From NCBI RefSeq assembly GCF_954871325.1, contig NC_088775.1, positions 37,177,561 to 37,241,560 of the forward strand: a stretch of 64,000 bases of DNA. Reading direction: 5' to 3'. Position 1 is the first letter of the stretch; every line of letters begins with the position of its first letter. The stretch comes from Gordionus sp. m RMFG-2023 (Eukaryota > Nematomorpha > Gordioida > Chordodea > Parachordodidae). The notes beneath the pieces are model-generated. The model saw only the letters and a list, made by a program, of their open reading frames with translations. It searched no databases and had not been told where the DNA came from. The translations under genes were made by a program, and so were the position numbers. Of this stretch, positions 26,209 to 36,019 are shown one piece after another.

Positions 26209-26347
26209 TTTGTTTATTGGACAGGTATCCTTAGCACCCGGCTGTCCAGGCCTGTCGGTGACCGGGGTGTCATCTCTAAGCTCCGAAATTCATCATACCA
26301 TATGTCTTTACACATCAGTCATCGAAGAAAAACTTGAAAGTTTTTAT

Positions 26348-26430
26348 GGTTCTTACCAGGATTGAACCCGCGTCCTTGTTCATACTCATGTTTCCAAGCC
26401 TACATCTTACCCATTAGGCCACCCCGGCGA
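26348..26430 (-). promoter_or_regulatory. tRNA-like Pol III promoter at the LINE 5' end
   Basis: On the minus strand the first bases of LINE copy 1 contain TGGCCTAATGG at 26421-26411, a match to the A-box/D-arm consensus. GGTTCAATCC at 26368-26359 matches the B box/T-arm. The A-to-B start distance is 53 bp, as in real tRNA genes. The acceptor ends do not pair, so it is not a functional tRNA. The same head occurs in copy 2 (A box 57761-57751). Confidence 0.75.
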
Positions 26431-26600
26431 TATCTAAACAATATATGATGTTAAATTTAAATTACAAAACTGCGAATTGCCGTATATAATGTTAAATTAA
26501 AATGACTAAACTACGAATTGCGGTAATTAAAGTTAAATTAAAATGACTAAACTGCGCATTGCCTTAATTAACATTACATTTAGATAACTTAACTTTGATA
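26431..26600. repeat. Last block of the 41-bp satellite
   Basis: After the LINE and its target duplication, about three more monomers (AAACTGCGAATTGCCGTATA) run to about 26590 and then fade. The LINE therefore inserted inside the array, not at its edge. Confidence 0.9.
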
Positions 26601-27423
26601 GAAAATACTGATGATAATCACCAAACTGCTAATTTTTTTAATTGGTCAAAAATATAAGATTTTATCAACTATATTACCCTACATTCATACTATCCTTTCC
26701 TCAATACAAAATTTAAACATTTTCCTAATTTATTAATAAAATATGCTGCAATTATTAGCGTTTATAGACATAATCCTCTCTATATATTCAAAAAAATTTA
26801 GATTATTAAAAATAACATAACATATTAAAGAGGTATTTTATTTTACAATTTCATAATATATGAATCAAAAAAATGTATTTAGAAAAAATTATAATTATTG
26901 ACTAATTTTATTTAATTTCAATATAGATATTTATTATAAATAATTTATTTAGTTCATAAATTTACAAAATATAAATGCATTAACAATTTTCATCCGATTA
27001 TTTGTTAAGAAGCTTTTATGTTATGAATGTACTTTATATATTTACTTAAAATAAAAATAAGTTATATAAATAATTTAATTTATAAATTTACAAACATTAT
27101 TGATATCTGTTTGGATTTCCTTGTGATTTTTGATAGGGAACTCCTTAGTGTAGTGTCGCAAAATGTTAAATACAGCATATATAAATTTATATATTTTATC
27201 GCATATTTTATAAATAAAAAAGGAATTTTACGATTGCAATTTTTTTTCATGTTGCAAGCTCAGGTTATCCATATATTAAAAAATTATAATCATAAATGTA
27301 AAGATTCTATCTCAATTTTATTTTATAAATATTAAATTATAAATTAGTATATCTAAATAGTTTACTATAGAAATGAACGTTTTGTAAATAAAATCCCCTT
27401 ATTTCTCCTTTATTATAAAATAA
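26601..27423. other. AT-rich stretch without recognised features
   Basis: A plus-strand open frame at 27027-27335 has a transmembrane-like composition typical of AT-rich noise and no family similarity. Confidence 0.4.
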
Positions 27424-27987
27424 CTAGTTGATAACCCGTCAAAAATGACGGGGATGAGAATTTTATTCGTTCTTTTACGATAATCCCTCCCCCTCCTCCT
27501 TCATGCCAATTCCAACCCATTAAGACTAAGAGAGAGGAATTGTCTTTTTTATTCAATGATTGATGAATAATATATTTTACCTTTATTTGATGATGGATGA
27601 ATCAGACATTTTCCTTTTTATGAGATGTGATTTCGAAATTTATATTTTAAATTACAAAAATTAAACAATATCTCTTATTAGCACCCTAAATACTAACATT
27701 ATTTACCAGAGCTCCTGTTAGTCAGAATTACTGTTCACTCCCCACCGCGTGAAGGTAGGAGATGGATATTAGGGGAGCAAAGAAATGAAAAAAAGAATGA
27801 AAACAAGAAGGAAGAAATAGAAAAAAAGAGACAAAGATATGAATTATAAGAAAATATAATAAATATTTATACTTCAAGAGTTGATGATTATCGGGTTACA
27901 ACACATATGCATTTGTAGCCATATAAAAAATATAATATAATAAATTTTATAATATAGAAAATTTTACCTAAAAAAGGAGATTTCAAT

Positions 27988-28420
27988 CTCTTTTCTTTGC
28001 TCAAGGTGGTTTCGTTTTTGAAGATGATGTTGTGATTTCCTTGCTCGTAGTTTGTCGTAAATAACCTGAAATAAAACGTGTAAATTGAAATTAAATAGAA
28101 TATACTGTTGTTGGTGAGGAAGATGGTTTAGCGATGGTGAAGAAGTTCTCTTTTCTTTGCTCAAGGTGGTTTCGTTTTTGAAGATGATGTTGTGATTTCC
28201 TTGTTCGTAGTTTGCCGTAAATAACCTGAAATAAATCGTGTAAATTGAAATTATAAAATAGAATATACTGTTGTTGGTGAGGAAGATGGTTTAGCGATGG
28301 TGAAGAAGTTCTCTTTTCTTTGCTCAAGGTGGTTTCGTTTTTGAAGATGATGTTGTGATTTCCTTGCTCGTAGTTTGCCGTAAATAACCTGAAATAAATA
28401 AATTGAAATTAAATAGGTGG
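27988..28420 (-). repeat. Tandem 161-bp units with exon-like borders inside the Helitron
   Basis: TTTTCTTTGCTCAAGGTGGT recurs at 27991, 28152 and 28314, a period of 161-162 bp, about 2.7 copies. On the minus strand each unit has a pyrimidine-rich stretch ending TTTATTTCAG followed by an open segment, then GTATATTCTA, so each unit looks like an intron-exon pair. Open frames such as 27964-28164 and 28091-28327 are this repeat read through. Gene capture by the Helitron is possible; no protein family was recognised. Confidence 0.75.
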
Positions 28421-28608
28421 GATTTAAACACTATTTGTAGGAAGATCAGAATTGCTGCGTGATAGCCCATCTCCAATTTTAAGTAACCAAGCATTGTAAT
28501 CAACTTGATCTGATGAAATACGCATATTATCAATCAAATGTATTATTTTAAAATGACTCCATAAATATGAACTTTTTATACAGGACTCTATAATATCGAC
28601 TTTAAGCC

Positions 28609-31101
28609 TTAAGGCACTACTGGTAAAGTCTGTCTAAAATCACCACCTAATAAAATTACTTTTCCGCCAAATGGGTGGGAATTTTTCATAATGTCTTTAA
28701 GTAATCGGTCAATGCATCGCAAAGCGTGTTTAGTCATCATTGTGGCCTCATCAATAATAATCAATTTGCTATTTTTAATATCTAGAGCTAGCGAACTATG
28801 TAAATTCATATGGGATGTAGAAGTTTCAAAGATAGGCACAGGTAATTTAAATCCGCTATGGATGGTTCTTCCCCCCTTTAAAATAATAGAGGATATGCCG
28901 GTGGTTGCAAAAGGCAATACAATTTGATTTTTTGCTCTTATATAACACATTAAGGTATTGTAAAGATACGTTTTACCTGAACCTCCAGGGCCATCCACGA
29001 AGAAATATCTTTCTGGAATATTTTCTAATTCAATCGCTTGTATAATTAAATCAAAAGCATATTTTTGTAATTGGTTTAATTTAGATATACGCTCGATTGA
29101 ATCGGCAGCTTCAACATGGGCATCATAATGTTGTTTTGGGGGGATTTTTGTAGGTGAAGGAAGATCAAAACTTTGACAGCATAAACCATGATCAAGAAAA
29201 ACGTTTTCAATGTCCATTAAAGCCATGTTTATTGCAATTACTTCTGAATATTGACGCAAATAATCTTCAATCATCATAAATCTGAACCTATTCCATAGAT
29301 ATGCAGGATTTTCAGGCTGACAAAAAATGCAGATAAAGGCAAAAGTACTCCGTAGTTGTGACGGCATTTGATATATTGATCCCTCTTCTAAGCATGATTC
29401 CCACTCTTTATCATCTGATAACAAATTTCTTTTAATAGCTGCCTCTTTAAAAGTACTCATTAAAATTCCATTAATAGTTTTTAAATAATCAAAACTTGTA
29501 GCCCCGCAAACATGAAGTAATAATAATCGAAGGAAGAATCGTTCACCAGAATTAGGATGAACGGAATACATTCTCGAAATTACATTTAATCGTTTTTTTC
29601 TTAGTTTCCAATGGTAATTTGTAAACACATAATGATAAGGTATTTCCCCATAAAGATATTGTCTAGCATTTAGATCTGTCTTATTTAACTCAAACCATGC
29701 CGTTAAAGTAGTATGTTTATTTTCTGATCTCAATAAAGCATCTCTTTCATGTCCAGCAGTGAAATATACTGGCTGTTGTAAAGGTAAATGAATTCCTAAG
29801 CGAATAACAGCGTGCGAGCGGTCATGCATATTATTTTCTAATAATCTCCACATTGATTCACATGCACTCACATATCGCGCATTTAAATGTGATTTAATTT
29901 CGTCATGAATATTTATATTTGAAGCAACATTAATGTCGACATTAGTACAGTCATAGCCCTTATAAATATACTTAAAGATATATTTTACCGATTTAATAGA
30001 TGTACAAATTTCCACGTTAATATGAGCATTGAATTTTAACATTAGATATCGATTATATGGAATAACATAACGATTATCCGTAGGTTTACCGGAAAGAATT
30101 GTAATACCATTATCTCGCCTTTTATAATATGGATACCCATCAATATTTGGTCTTGTTTCCATTTGAAAATCCTTCGGAAATTTTTTGGTACATATGCCAT
30201 TTTCCATGCAAGGCGATTTGGGGTTAAATATCCCGCAAGGACCATGTATCATAAAATGGGTAACAATCTGAAAAAGTTTAGGATCGAGAATTTTATCTGG
30301 CATTTCGGCACAAACAAATTTATCTATAGCTTGAGATGTTTCAATTTTGCTATCATCGTTTAAAATAATAAGTATATGGGCATGAGGCAAACCTCTTTTT
30401 TGGAACTCGATTGTATATATAAAAGCCATAGATTTACCAAATAAATTTTTTTTATTTATATCGAACAATAATTCATTTAATTTCAATTTAAAAACACGGG
30501 CTATTAAATCTGGTCTATCTGTAGGACTTTGCCCGGGAAATAGATTTTCCTTAATTTCACGCCAATTAGGATTGCATGTAAAAGTAATAAAAAAATCAGG
30601 TTTGCCAAATTTGAGCACAATGGCCATTGCATCGTGATAGCGTTCTCGCATATTTCTTTGAGAACCTTGAAAAAATGATGGTAATATTACTGCTTTGCAG
30701 GGAATTATATTGTTTGACTTTGTTTCCAAGTAGTCCATTAATCCAGAATATTCATCTACTCGTAATTTTGGCTGATTTTGTCTAATAAAATTTAAATTAT
30801 TCGCCTCGACCTGTAAATAGGAATCAACAATATATTGTTGTGATAATTTCCCAACAAAAAGGATTGGGTTGAATTCATTTTCACGAATTGCTAATCTAAA
30901 TATTTTAAACTGTAGTAGTGAGATATTTGCCCTTGTACGCCCTGTATCTTCACCCTTTAAATCTGGTTTCCAACCAGGGTCACCAAAAGGAAATAATAGA
31001 GGATATACCATTGGATCAAGATTAGGGCTTAATATATTTATATTTATCAGATCACTACCATCAACTCGAGGATAGACCTTGATATCCCGTTTAAATGGGG
31101 G
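28609..31101 (-). CDS. Helitron Rep-helicase protein, truncated (about 830 codons open)
   Basis: This rolling-circle transposase nicks and unwinds DNA. The frame is open from about 31101; the first ATG is at 31011. Order: Helitron N-terminal domain (IKVYPRVDGSDL, YPLLFPFGDPGW); HUH nuclease, RGLPHAHILIIL, with the paired histidines near residue 210; tyrosine region KYIFKYIYKGYD near residue 350; PIF1-type helicase with Walker A GPGGSGKT, Walker B IIIDEAT and GGDFRQTLPVV. The frame stops right after the last of these, so helicase motifs IV-VI are missing, and the usual length is around 1,400-1,500 residues. Both key catalytic centres are intact in sequence. The protein is unlikely to be active as it stands. 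Confidence 0.9.
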   Translation of the reverse strand, partial: PPFKRDIKVYPRVDGSDLININILSPNLDPMVYPLLFPFGDPGWKPDLKGEDTGRTRANISLLQFKIFRLAIRENEFNPILFVGKLSQQYIVDSYLQVEANNLNFIRQNQPKLRVDEYSGLMDYLETKSNNIIPCKAVILPSFFQGSQRNMRERYHDAMAIVLKFGKPDFFITFTCNPNWREIKENLFPGQSPTDRPDLIARVFKLKLNELLFDINKKNLFGKSMAFIYTIEFQKRGLPHAHILIILNDDSKIETSQAIDKFVCAEMPDKILDPKLFQIVTHFMIHGPCGIFNPKSPCMENGICTKKFPKDFQMETRPNIDGYPYYKRRDNGITILSGKPTDNRYVIPYNRYLMLKFNAHINVEICTSIKSVKYIFKYIYKGYDCTNVDINVASNINIHDEIKSHLNARYVSACESMWRLLENNMHDRSHAVIRLGIHLPLQQPVYFTAGHERDALLRSENKHTTLTAWFELNKTDLNARQYLYGEIPYHYVFTNYHWKLRKKRLNVISRMYSVHPNSGERFFLRLLLLHVCGATSFDYLKTINGILMSTFKEAAIKRNLLSDDKEWESCLEEGSIYQMPSQLRSTFAFICIFCQPENPAYLWNRFRFMMIEDYLRQYSEVIAINMALMDIENVFLDHGLCCQSFDLPSPTKIPPKQHYDAHVEAADSIERISKLNQLQKYAFDLIIQAIELENIPERYFFVDGPGGSGKTYLYNTLMCYIRAKNQIVLPFATTGISSIILKGGRTIHSGFKLPVPIFETSTSHMNLHSSLALDIKNSKLIIIDEATMMTKHALRCIDRLLKDIMKNSHPFGGKVILLGGDFRQTLPVVP

Positions 31102-31103
31102 TT

Positions 31104-31379
31104 ACTATTCTCCTGTAGACTTCTATATATTATTAAAAAATAATATCAAGCAAGTTTTGGAGGTCTGTAAATAGCTGCTTAAAATAATTAAAAACATTCG
31201 GCTAGTGGATAAGATAATAAATATTTAAAAAAAAATAATTTGAAGATATTCCATAATTTATCATTGTAACTATAAAATTCAATAAGATATTCAGTTAAAC
31301 CAATTTAACTAAATGGGTCTCGGGATTTTTTTAAAACTATTAGCAATACATATATTATACTTTTATTTACAATATCAAA
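31104..31379. other. Short AT-rich spacer between Helitron and LINE copy 3
   Basis: No feature recognised; it may contain the true Helitron 5' end. Confidence 0.35.
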
Positions 31380-31735
31380 AGATTAAGAGATATAATCGAA
31401 ATAGGAGAGACACAGTTTGGCTTTATGCCTGGAAGATCAACAACCGATGCTATCCATGCAATTAGGCAAATGAGTGAAAAGTACAGGGAAAAGAACAAAA
31501 AGCTACACATGGTATTTCTCGATCTAGAAAAGGTCTTCGATAGAATCCCAAGAAAACTTATCTGGTGGGCGCTACGCCACAAAAAAGTTCCCGAAAAATA
31601 TATAAGAATAATACAGGATATGTATATGGGACATACAACAATGGTCCGTAGCACAACAGGTACTTCAGCAGGCTTCACAATAGCCGAAGGAGTTCATCAA
31701 GGGTCGGCTCTCAGCCCACTTCTCTTCATTACAGT
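31380..31735 (+). mobile_element. LINE copy 3, left half (5'-truncated)
   Basis: Same family as 23266-26430. It begins inside the reverse transcriptase (RLRDIIEIGETQFGFMPG) and is open through FLDLEKVFDRIPR and EGVHQGSALSPLLF before a hAT insertion at 31736. It keeps the base whose loss shifts the frame in copy 1. Confidence 0.93.
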
Positions 31736-32851
31736 CAGTGGCGTAGCTACGGGGGGGGTTTTCGGGTTTGGACCCCCCCCCCAGAGCAATTAATTTTTTT
31801 TTTAGAATATTCGTTTAAAAGACTCAAAAGTGACTTTATATCAAATAAATACCATGAATATTAATATTTTTCTGGTTTTGATGTTTGTGGAAGGATATTA
31901 TTACTTTTAATTTTAAATATATATATATAAATTATTCTGTATATTATTTTAAAGTCATTGATAATAATCTATTAATTTTAATAATATATTATTGATGCAT
32001 TTTTAAAAAAATATTTATTATAAATTATCCAAGATATGGTTCGAAAATAATAATATGAAATAAAAAAGTGCATAATCTACCCCCCCCCCCCCTCAGAGCA
32101 ATTTTTTTAGATTATTCGTTCAAAAGACTCAAAAGTGACTTTATATCAAATAAATACCATGAATATTTATATTTTTCTGGTTTTGATGTTTGTGGTAGGA
32201 TATTATTACTTTTATATATATAAAAATTATTCTGTATATTATTTTAAAGTCATTGATAATAATCTAATAAATTATAATAATATATTATTTATGCATATTT
32301 AAAAAAATATTTATTATAATTTATCGAAGATATGGTTCGAAAATAATAATATGAAATAAAATAGTGCATAATCTACTTTCTCATGCTTTTGAGGTTAAAA
32401 AATATTTAATCCAGTGTACTAATTAATATCTTATGCATTATAGGCTCTATTGAAAATAATAAGGATGATGTAAATACACCAGGTCAAAATAACATTTAAT
32501 ATAAAAAATATTAAAAATTAATAGCTAACTATTTTTATTTTAGAATTAAAATTAAACACCTAGTCATAGTTTTAACTAAATTAAAATTGCCAGTACAAAC
32601 CACTTTGGGTAATTTATTATTTTAAATAATTTTGGCTAACCAAAATATTTTGACATTTATAAGATATACCCAAACGTAGGAGGGAAGAAAATGATCTTGA
32701 TACACTCATTTATATACCCAAAGACCATATAAAATCACTACCTAGTACAAGTAATATAATCTATTAAGATTTAAATATTTTTTATTATAGATTTAGATAT
32801 ATCAAGTATTACATTTAATAAAAATGATGATAGTCAACAAAATGAACACAC

Positions 32852-33160
32852 CAAATCACTAATTAATATAGAAAATCAAAATTTTAATGATGAACTTGAT
32901 ATCATAAGCAACAATTTACTACCCACATCAGGTATTTTATAATGACCTTATTTAAATGAATCACTAATTAATATAGAAAATCAAAATTTTAATGATGAAC
33001 TTGATACCATAAGCAACAATTTACCACCCACATCAGGTATTTTATAATGACCTTATTTAAATGAATCACCAATTAATATAGAAAATCAGAATTTTAATGA
33101 TGAACTTGATATCACAAGCAACAATTTACCACTCACCTCAGGTATTTTATGAACTTATAT
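32852..33160 (+). repeat. Three tandem 105-bp units with splice-like borders
   Basis: Each unit carries an open segment reading SLINIENQNFNDELDIISNN. It is preceded by an AG-ending AT-rich stretch and followed by a CAGGTATTTT donor-like sequence. Related shorter segments at 33310-33365 (TATCAAGTATCACATTGA) suggest repeated duplication of one small exon in the element's original gene. Confidence 0.65.
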
Positions 33161-34277
33161 GACCTTATTTAAATGTATTCATTTAAATTTTAGAAATACC
33201 TAGATACTCTATAAAAAATTATGATAAAAATAAGCTAAATACACTTGATCACTTCAAATCTCTACCTAGTAAAAGTAATGTTAACTATTACCTTTAAATA
33301 TTTATATCATAATTTTAGGTATATCAAGTATCACATTGAAGAAGAATGATAGTAGTCAACAAAATTTTATAGGCTGTATCAATTTAGAATTTAAAGGTTA
33401 TCTAATATGTTGTTTTATTTTAATTTATTTTTATAGGAATATCTCAATTAATATTCACACCAAGGGGTAAAAAAAATAGTGATAACAAACAAAAAAATAC
33501 ACTAAGTCACAACAAATCACTATCTAATAAATGTAATGTAATCAATTACTTATTAATATTTACATTAAAATTTTAGATATATAAAAAATCTAGGTAGAAT
33601 TTAAATGGAAATGAAGTTCCACTCATGTCAGGTATTAGTCTTATTTAAATTATATTTATTTAAAATCTTAGCAATTCCCACATACTCCAGAAAACTAAAG
33701 GATAATAGACAACCAATTATACTAGATCATTTAGAACCATCACCTACTACAAGTGATATAGTCTATTACTTTATACTTATAATAATCAAAAGTTGGTTCC
33801 AAAGCTAACATGTCATCTATGATTATTAGCCTAGGTTTCTCAATATTAATTTTAAACATCTATCATATATTGGTAAAAAAATATTGCCAACACAATTTTG
33901 ATTTTTTCACTTTGAAGGATATCGACTTAAATTTACAGTTTAAAAAAAAACATTTATTTTTTAATCTATAGTTTTAATGTGTTTACTAATTATAAAATAT
34001 ATCATTTATAATTAAGGCAATATAATATTTATAATTAAAGCAATTTATATGTGTAATACTAATATTTATAATTAAGGCAATATAATATTTATAATTAAAG
34101 CAATATAATATTTATAATTAAAGCAATATAATATTTATAATTAAAGCAATATAATATTTATAATTAAATCAATATAATATTTATATTTTAAATAATCGCT
34201 TTTTATTTGTAAATAACTTCTAAAAGTATAATAAAATGAAACGTATATCAATAAAATTGTGTCAATGTGTTATTTTA

Positions 34278-34472
34278 ATTAAAATTAGTGGCTCAATTTT
34301 AGCCGATATGGCTAACTCAATATATTAGCCAGAAAATTTTGCTCATGGAGATACAAGTTTTATATTATTCGAGAAATCTCTAGGCTTGAACAATATTTTT
34401 TGGCAAAAATATTGAGTTAGCTGTTTATAAAAATCAGCTCAAGTCGAGCCGTTTAACAACACTAATTAAAAT
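34278..34472. mobile_element. 179-bp hAT-type MITE nested in the hAT
   Basis: The element 34286-34464 starts TAGTGGCTCAATTTTAGCC and ends in the inverted form AACAACACTA. It is flanked by the 8-bp duplication ATTAAAAT (34278-34285 and 34465-34472). Inner GGCTCGACTTGAGC and GGCTCAATTTTAGCC words are related. There is no coding capacity. Confidence 0.7.
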
Positions 34473-34588
34473 AATTAATAATTCTAGGACTTATATATTA
34501 TAAGAAAAACCAATATGATTTTTAAGATAAACCCGGCAGGCTTTTATATATGGACCCCCTCTAAGGAAAATTCCTAGCTACGCCACTG

Positions 34589-35440
34589 ATTACAGTAATA
34601 GATGTATTAGCACAGTCTATACCTCAAACAGTCCCGTGGAATATGATATTTGCAGATGATATTGTGATACTTGCCGAATCCAAGGATGAAATGAAAGAAA
34701 GGTTAGTGAGTTGGATAAATATCCTAGAAACGCATGGATTAAAAGTAAATAGAGAAAAGACGGAGTATATGGTGATAGGAGGAGATGAAACAGAGATTAT
34801 TGATATAAATGAATGGCAGATATCCGCAATTGAAAGCTGCAAATATTTGGGCTCCACTATACAAACAAACGGCACAATAGAAAAAGAGAATGTTTAGAAC
34901 CAAGTTATAATTTAATAGGACTGGTGCAGCCATTCATAGATGCCATCAAGTAGAGTGCTATTTGACAAAAGAATCCCACACAAATAAAAGGGAAAAATTT
35001 ACAGTTCCATAGTACAACCAACTATTCTATATAGTTCGGAAACATGGCCAACCAAAGAATCAGACGAGAGAAGTCTACAAACTATGGAGATGAGAATGCT
35101 GAGGATGATTGCTGGGGTAACAAGAAAGGATAAAGTGCGCAGTACAAGAATACTAAGTAGCTTAAAGGTAGTGCCCATTAAGACTAAGTTAATGGTAAAC
35201 AGACTTAGGTGGTATGGGCACACAATGAGAAGGCCTATGAACTACATAGGAAATAAAGTTGAGAGTTTGGAAGTGATGGGCAAACGTAAAAGAGGAAGGC
35301 CAAAACTTCAATGGGGCTTTAAAGTTAGAGCCAATATAAAGAAGTATAAAATAGATAAAAGAGATTGTATGAATAACATAAAGTGGAGAGAGATGTTGAA
35401 GGAGCTTACCACCAGAAAAGGTGAAAGCTAAAGAGAAAAA
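34589..35440 (+). mobile_element. LINE copy 3, right half, with A tail
   Basis: It continues the LINE after the hAT: MIFADDIVILAESKDEM from 34643, then the RTE-type C terminus at 35084-35431 and an A run to about 35446. Between about 34888 and 34955 the expected sequence (seen in copy 1 at 23740-23810) is replaced by about 60 unrelated bases that introduce a stop, so this part is a patchwork. Otherwise it is highly similar to copy 1. Confidence 0.93.
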
Positions 35441-35684
35441 AAAAAAAAAATCAAAATAATTCAAAACAAAAAAGAAATATATTCAATTATAAATATAATC
35501 ATTTATCACTATTCTGCACTATTTATTATAAATTTATTTTAGGCTGTTGGACTTTATTTGCTGATTATCTCCACTCTCCTTATTTATTTCACAATTTAAC
35601 CATGATTTACGAAAACTCCACCAAATTTATCTTTATAACCTAATAACCGATTCAAATAGATGTCATTGTTTTTGATAAACTCCT

Positions 35685-35880
35685 AAAATACGAATTGCTA
35701 AAAACTACGAATTGCCAGGTAAATTGCGAATTGCAATGACTAAACTACGAATTGCGCAAATTAATGATATTATGATAAAATGTTGCAAAATAGGATGACT
35801 TATATAAAGTTAAAAGGAATAAACTACGAATTGCCGTATTTTATGTTAAATTAAAACGATTAAAGTGAATCATGCTGTTA
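35685..35880. repeat. Isolated satellite remnants
   Basis: Five copies of AACTACGAATTGC-like cores occur in degraded spacing, the last being a recognisable monomer (TAAACTACGAATTGCCGTAT near 35820). They lie 9 kb beyond the main array, past the Helitron and LINE copy 3. Confidence 0.85.
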
Positions 35881-36019
35881 TGCAATTAATATTTTTATAT
35901 ATCACTCGCAATCCAATCCAGTGGATAATAATAAAATCTTTTTTCATTTTTGTAATCTAATATACGCTTATTGACTTTTTTATTCTTCACTTTTATATCT
36001 AATAATTAAATAATATTTT

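Larger units (their letters stand above)
23247..26449 (-). mobile_element. Nearly full-length RTE-like LINE, copy 1, with tRNA-like 5' end
   Basis: The element occupies 23266-26430 within the satellite and is flanked by a 19-bp target duplication, TATCTAAACAATATATGAT (23247-23265 and 26431-26449). Minus-strand polarity: the A tail is the T run at 23266-23293. At about 3.2 kb it matches RTE-type elements in size. Coding runs from an apurinic-type endonuclease (26208 onward) to a reverse transcriptase ending at 23299. The open frame is interrupted by about four frameshifts, near 25.3, 25.05, 24.72 and 24.43 kb. The one near 24430 is a missing A, since copies 2 and 3 keep it. The 5' end carries A- and B-box sequences. 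Copy 1 is the most complete of three in the window. Confidence 0.93.
27424..31103 (-). mobile_element. Helitron with clear 3' terminus; 5' end not found
   Basis: The 3' end on the minus strand has the hallmark order: a 7-bp hairpin CCCGTCA/TGACGGG (27435-27452), a 7-nt gap, then CTAG (27427-27424) abutting a T. The Rep-helicase protein lies upstream, 28609 to about 31101. The TC-starting 5' end was not identified; coding begins part-way into the Helitron N-terminal domain just after stops near 31105, so the element is probably 5'-truncated. Between the protein and the 3' end lie tandem 161-bp units. Confidence 0.88.
31736..34588. mobile_element. Non-autonomous or decayed hAT transposon, 2853 bp
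   Basis: It starts CAGTGGCGTAGCTACGG and ends CCTAGCTACGCCACTG, a near-perfect 15-bp inverted repeat. The 8-bp target duplication is ATTACAGT (31728-31735 and 34589-34596). The undisturbed LINE sequence in copy 1 (24115-24125) shows the empty site. Internally, the first 300 bp is tandemly duplicated (31783-32073 and 32093-32385, both starting after a C run). About three 105-bp units lie at 32852-33150, a 22-bp TATAATATTTATAATTAAAG array at 34015-34185, and a nested MITE at 34286-34464. No transposase catalytic domain was recognised. Confidence 0.93.

Noticed and set aside
23507-26365. Plus-strand open frames (for example 23840-24091, 24176-24568, 26000-26365)
   Set aside because: They are antisense shadows of the LINE protein and recur wherever the LINE does (31367-31678, 34624-34875, 55332-55643, 57367-57705).
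26348-26430. A functional tRNA gene
   Set aside because: A and B boxes are present, but the acceptor ends do not pair and no clean anticodon arm is seen.
28691-31075. Plus-strand frames within the Helitron block
   Set aside because: They are antisense shadows of the Rep-helicase frame.
31750-32092. G and C homopolymer runs as quadruplex regulatory sites
   Set aside because: They are the subterminal parts of hAT ends, seen in the same position in several elements here, so no regulatory reading is needed.
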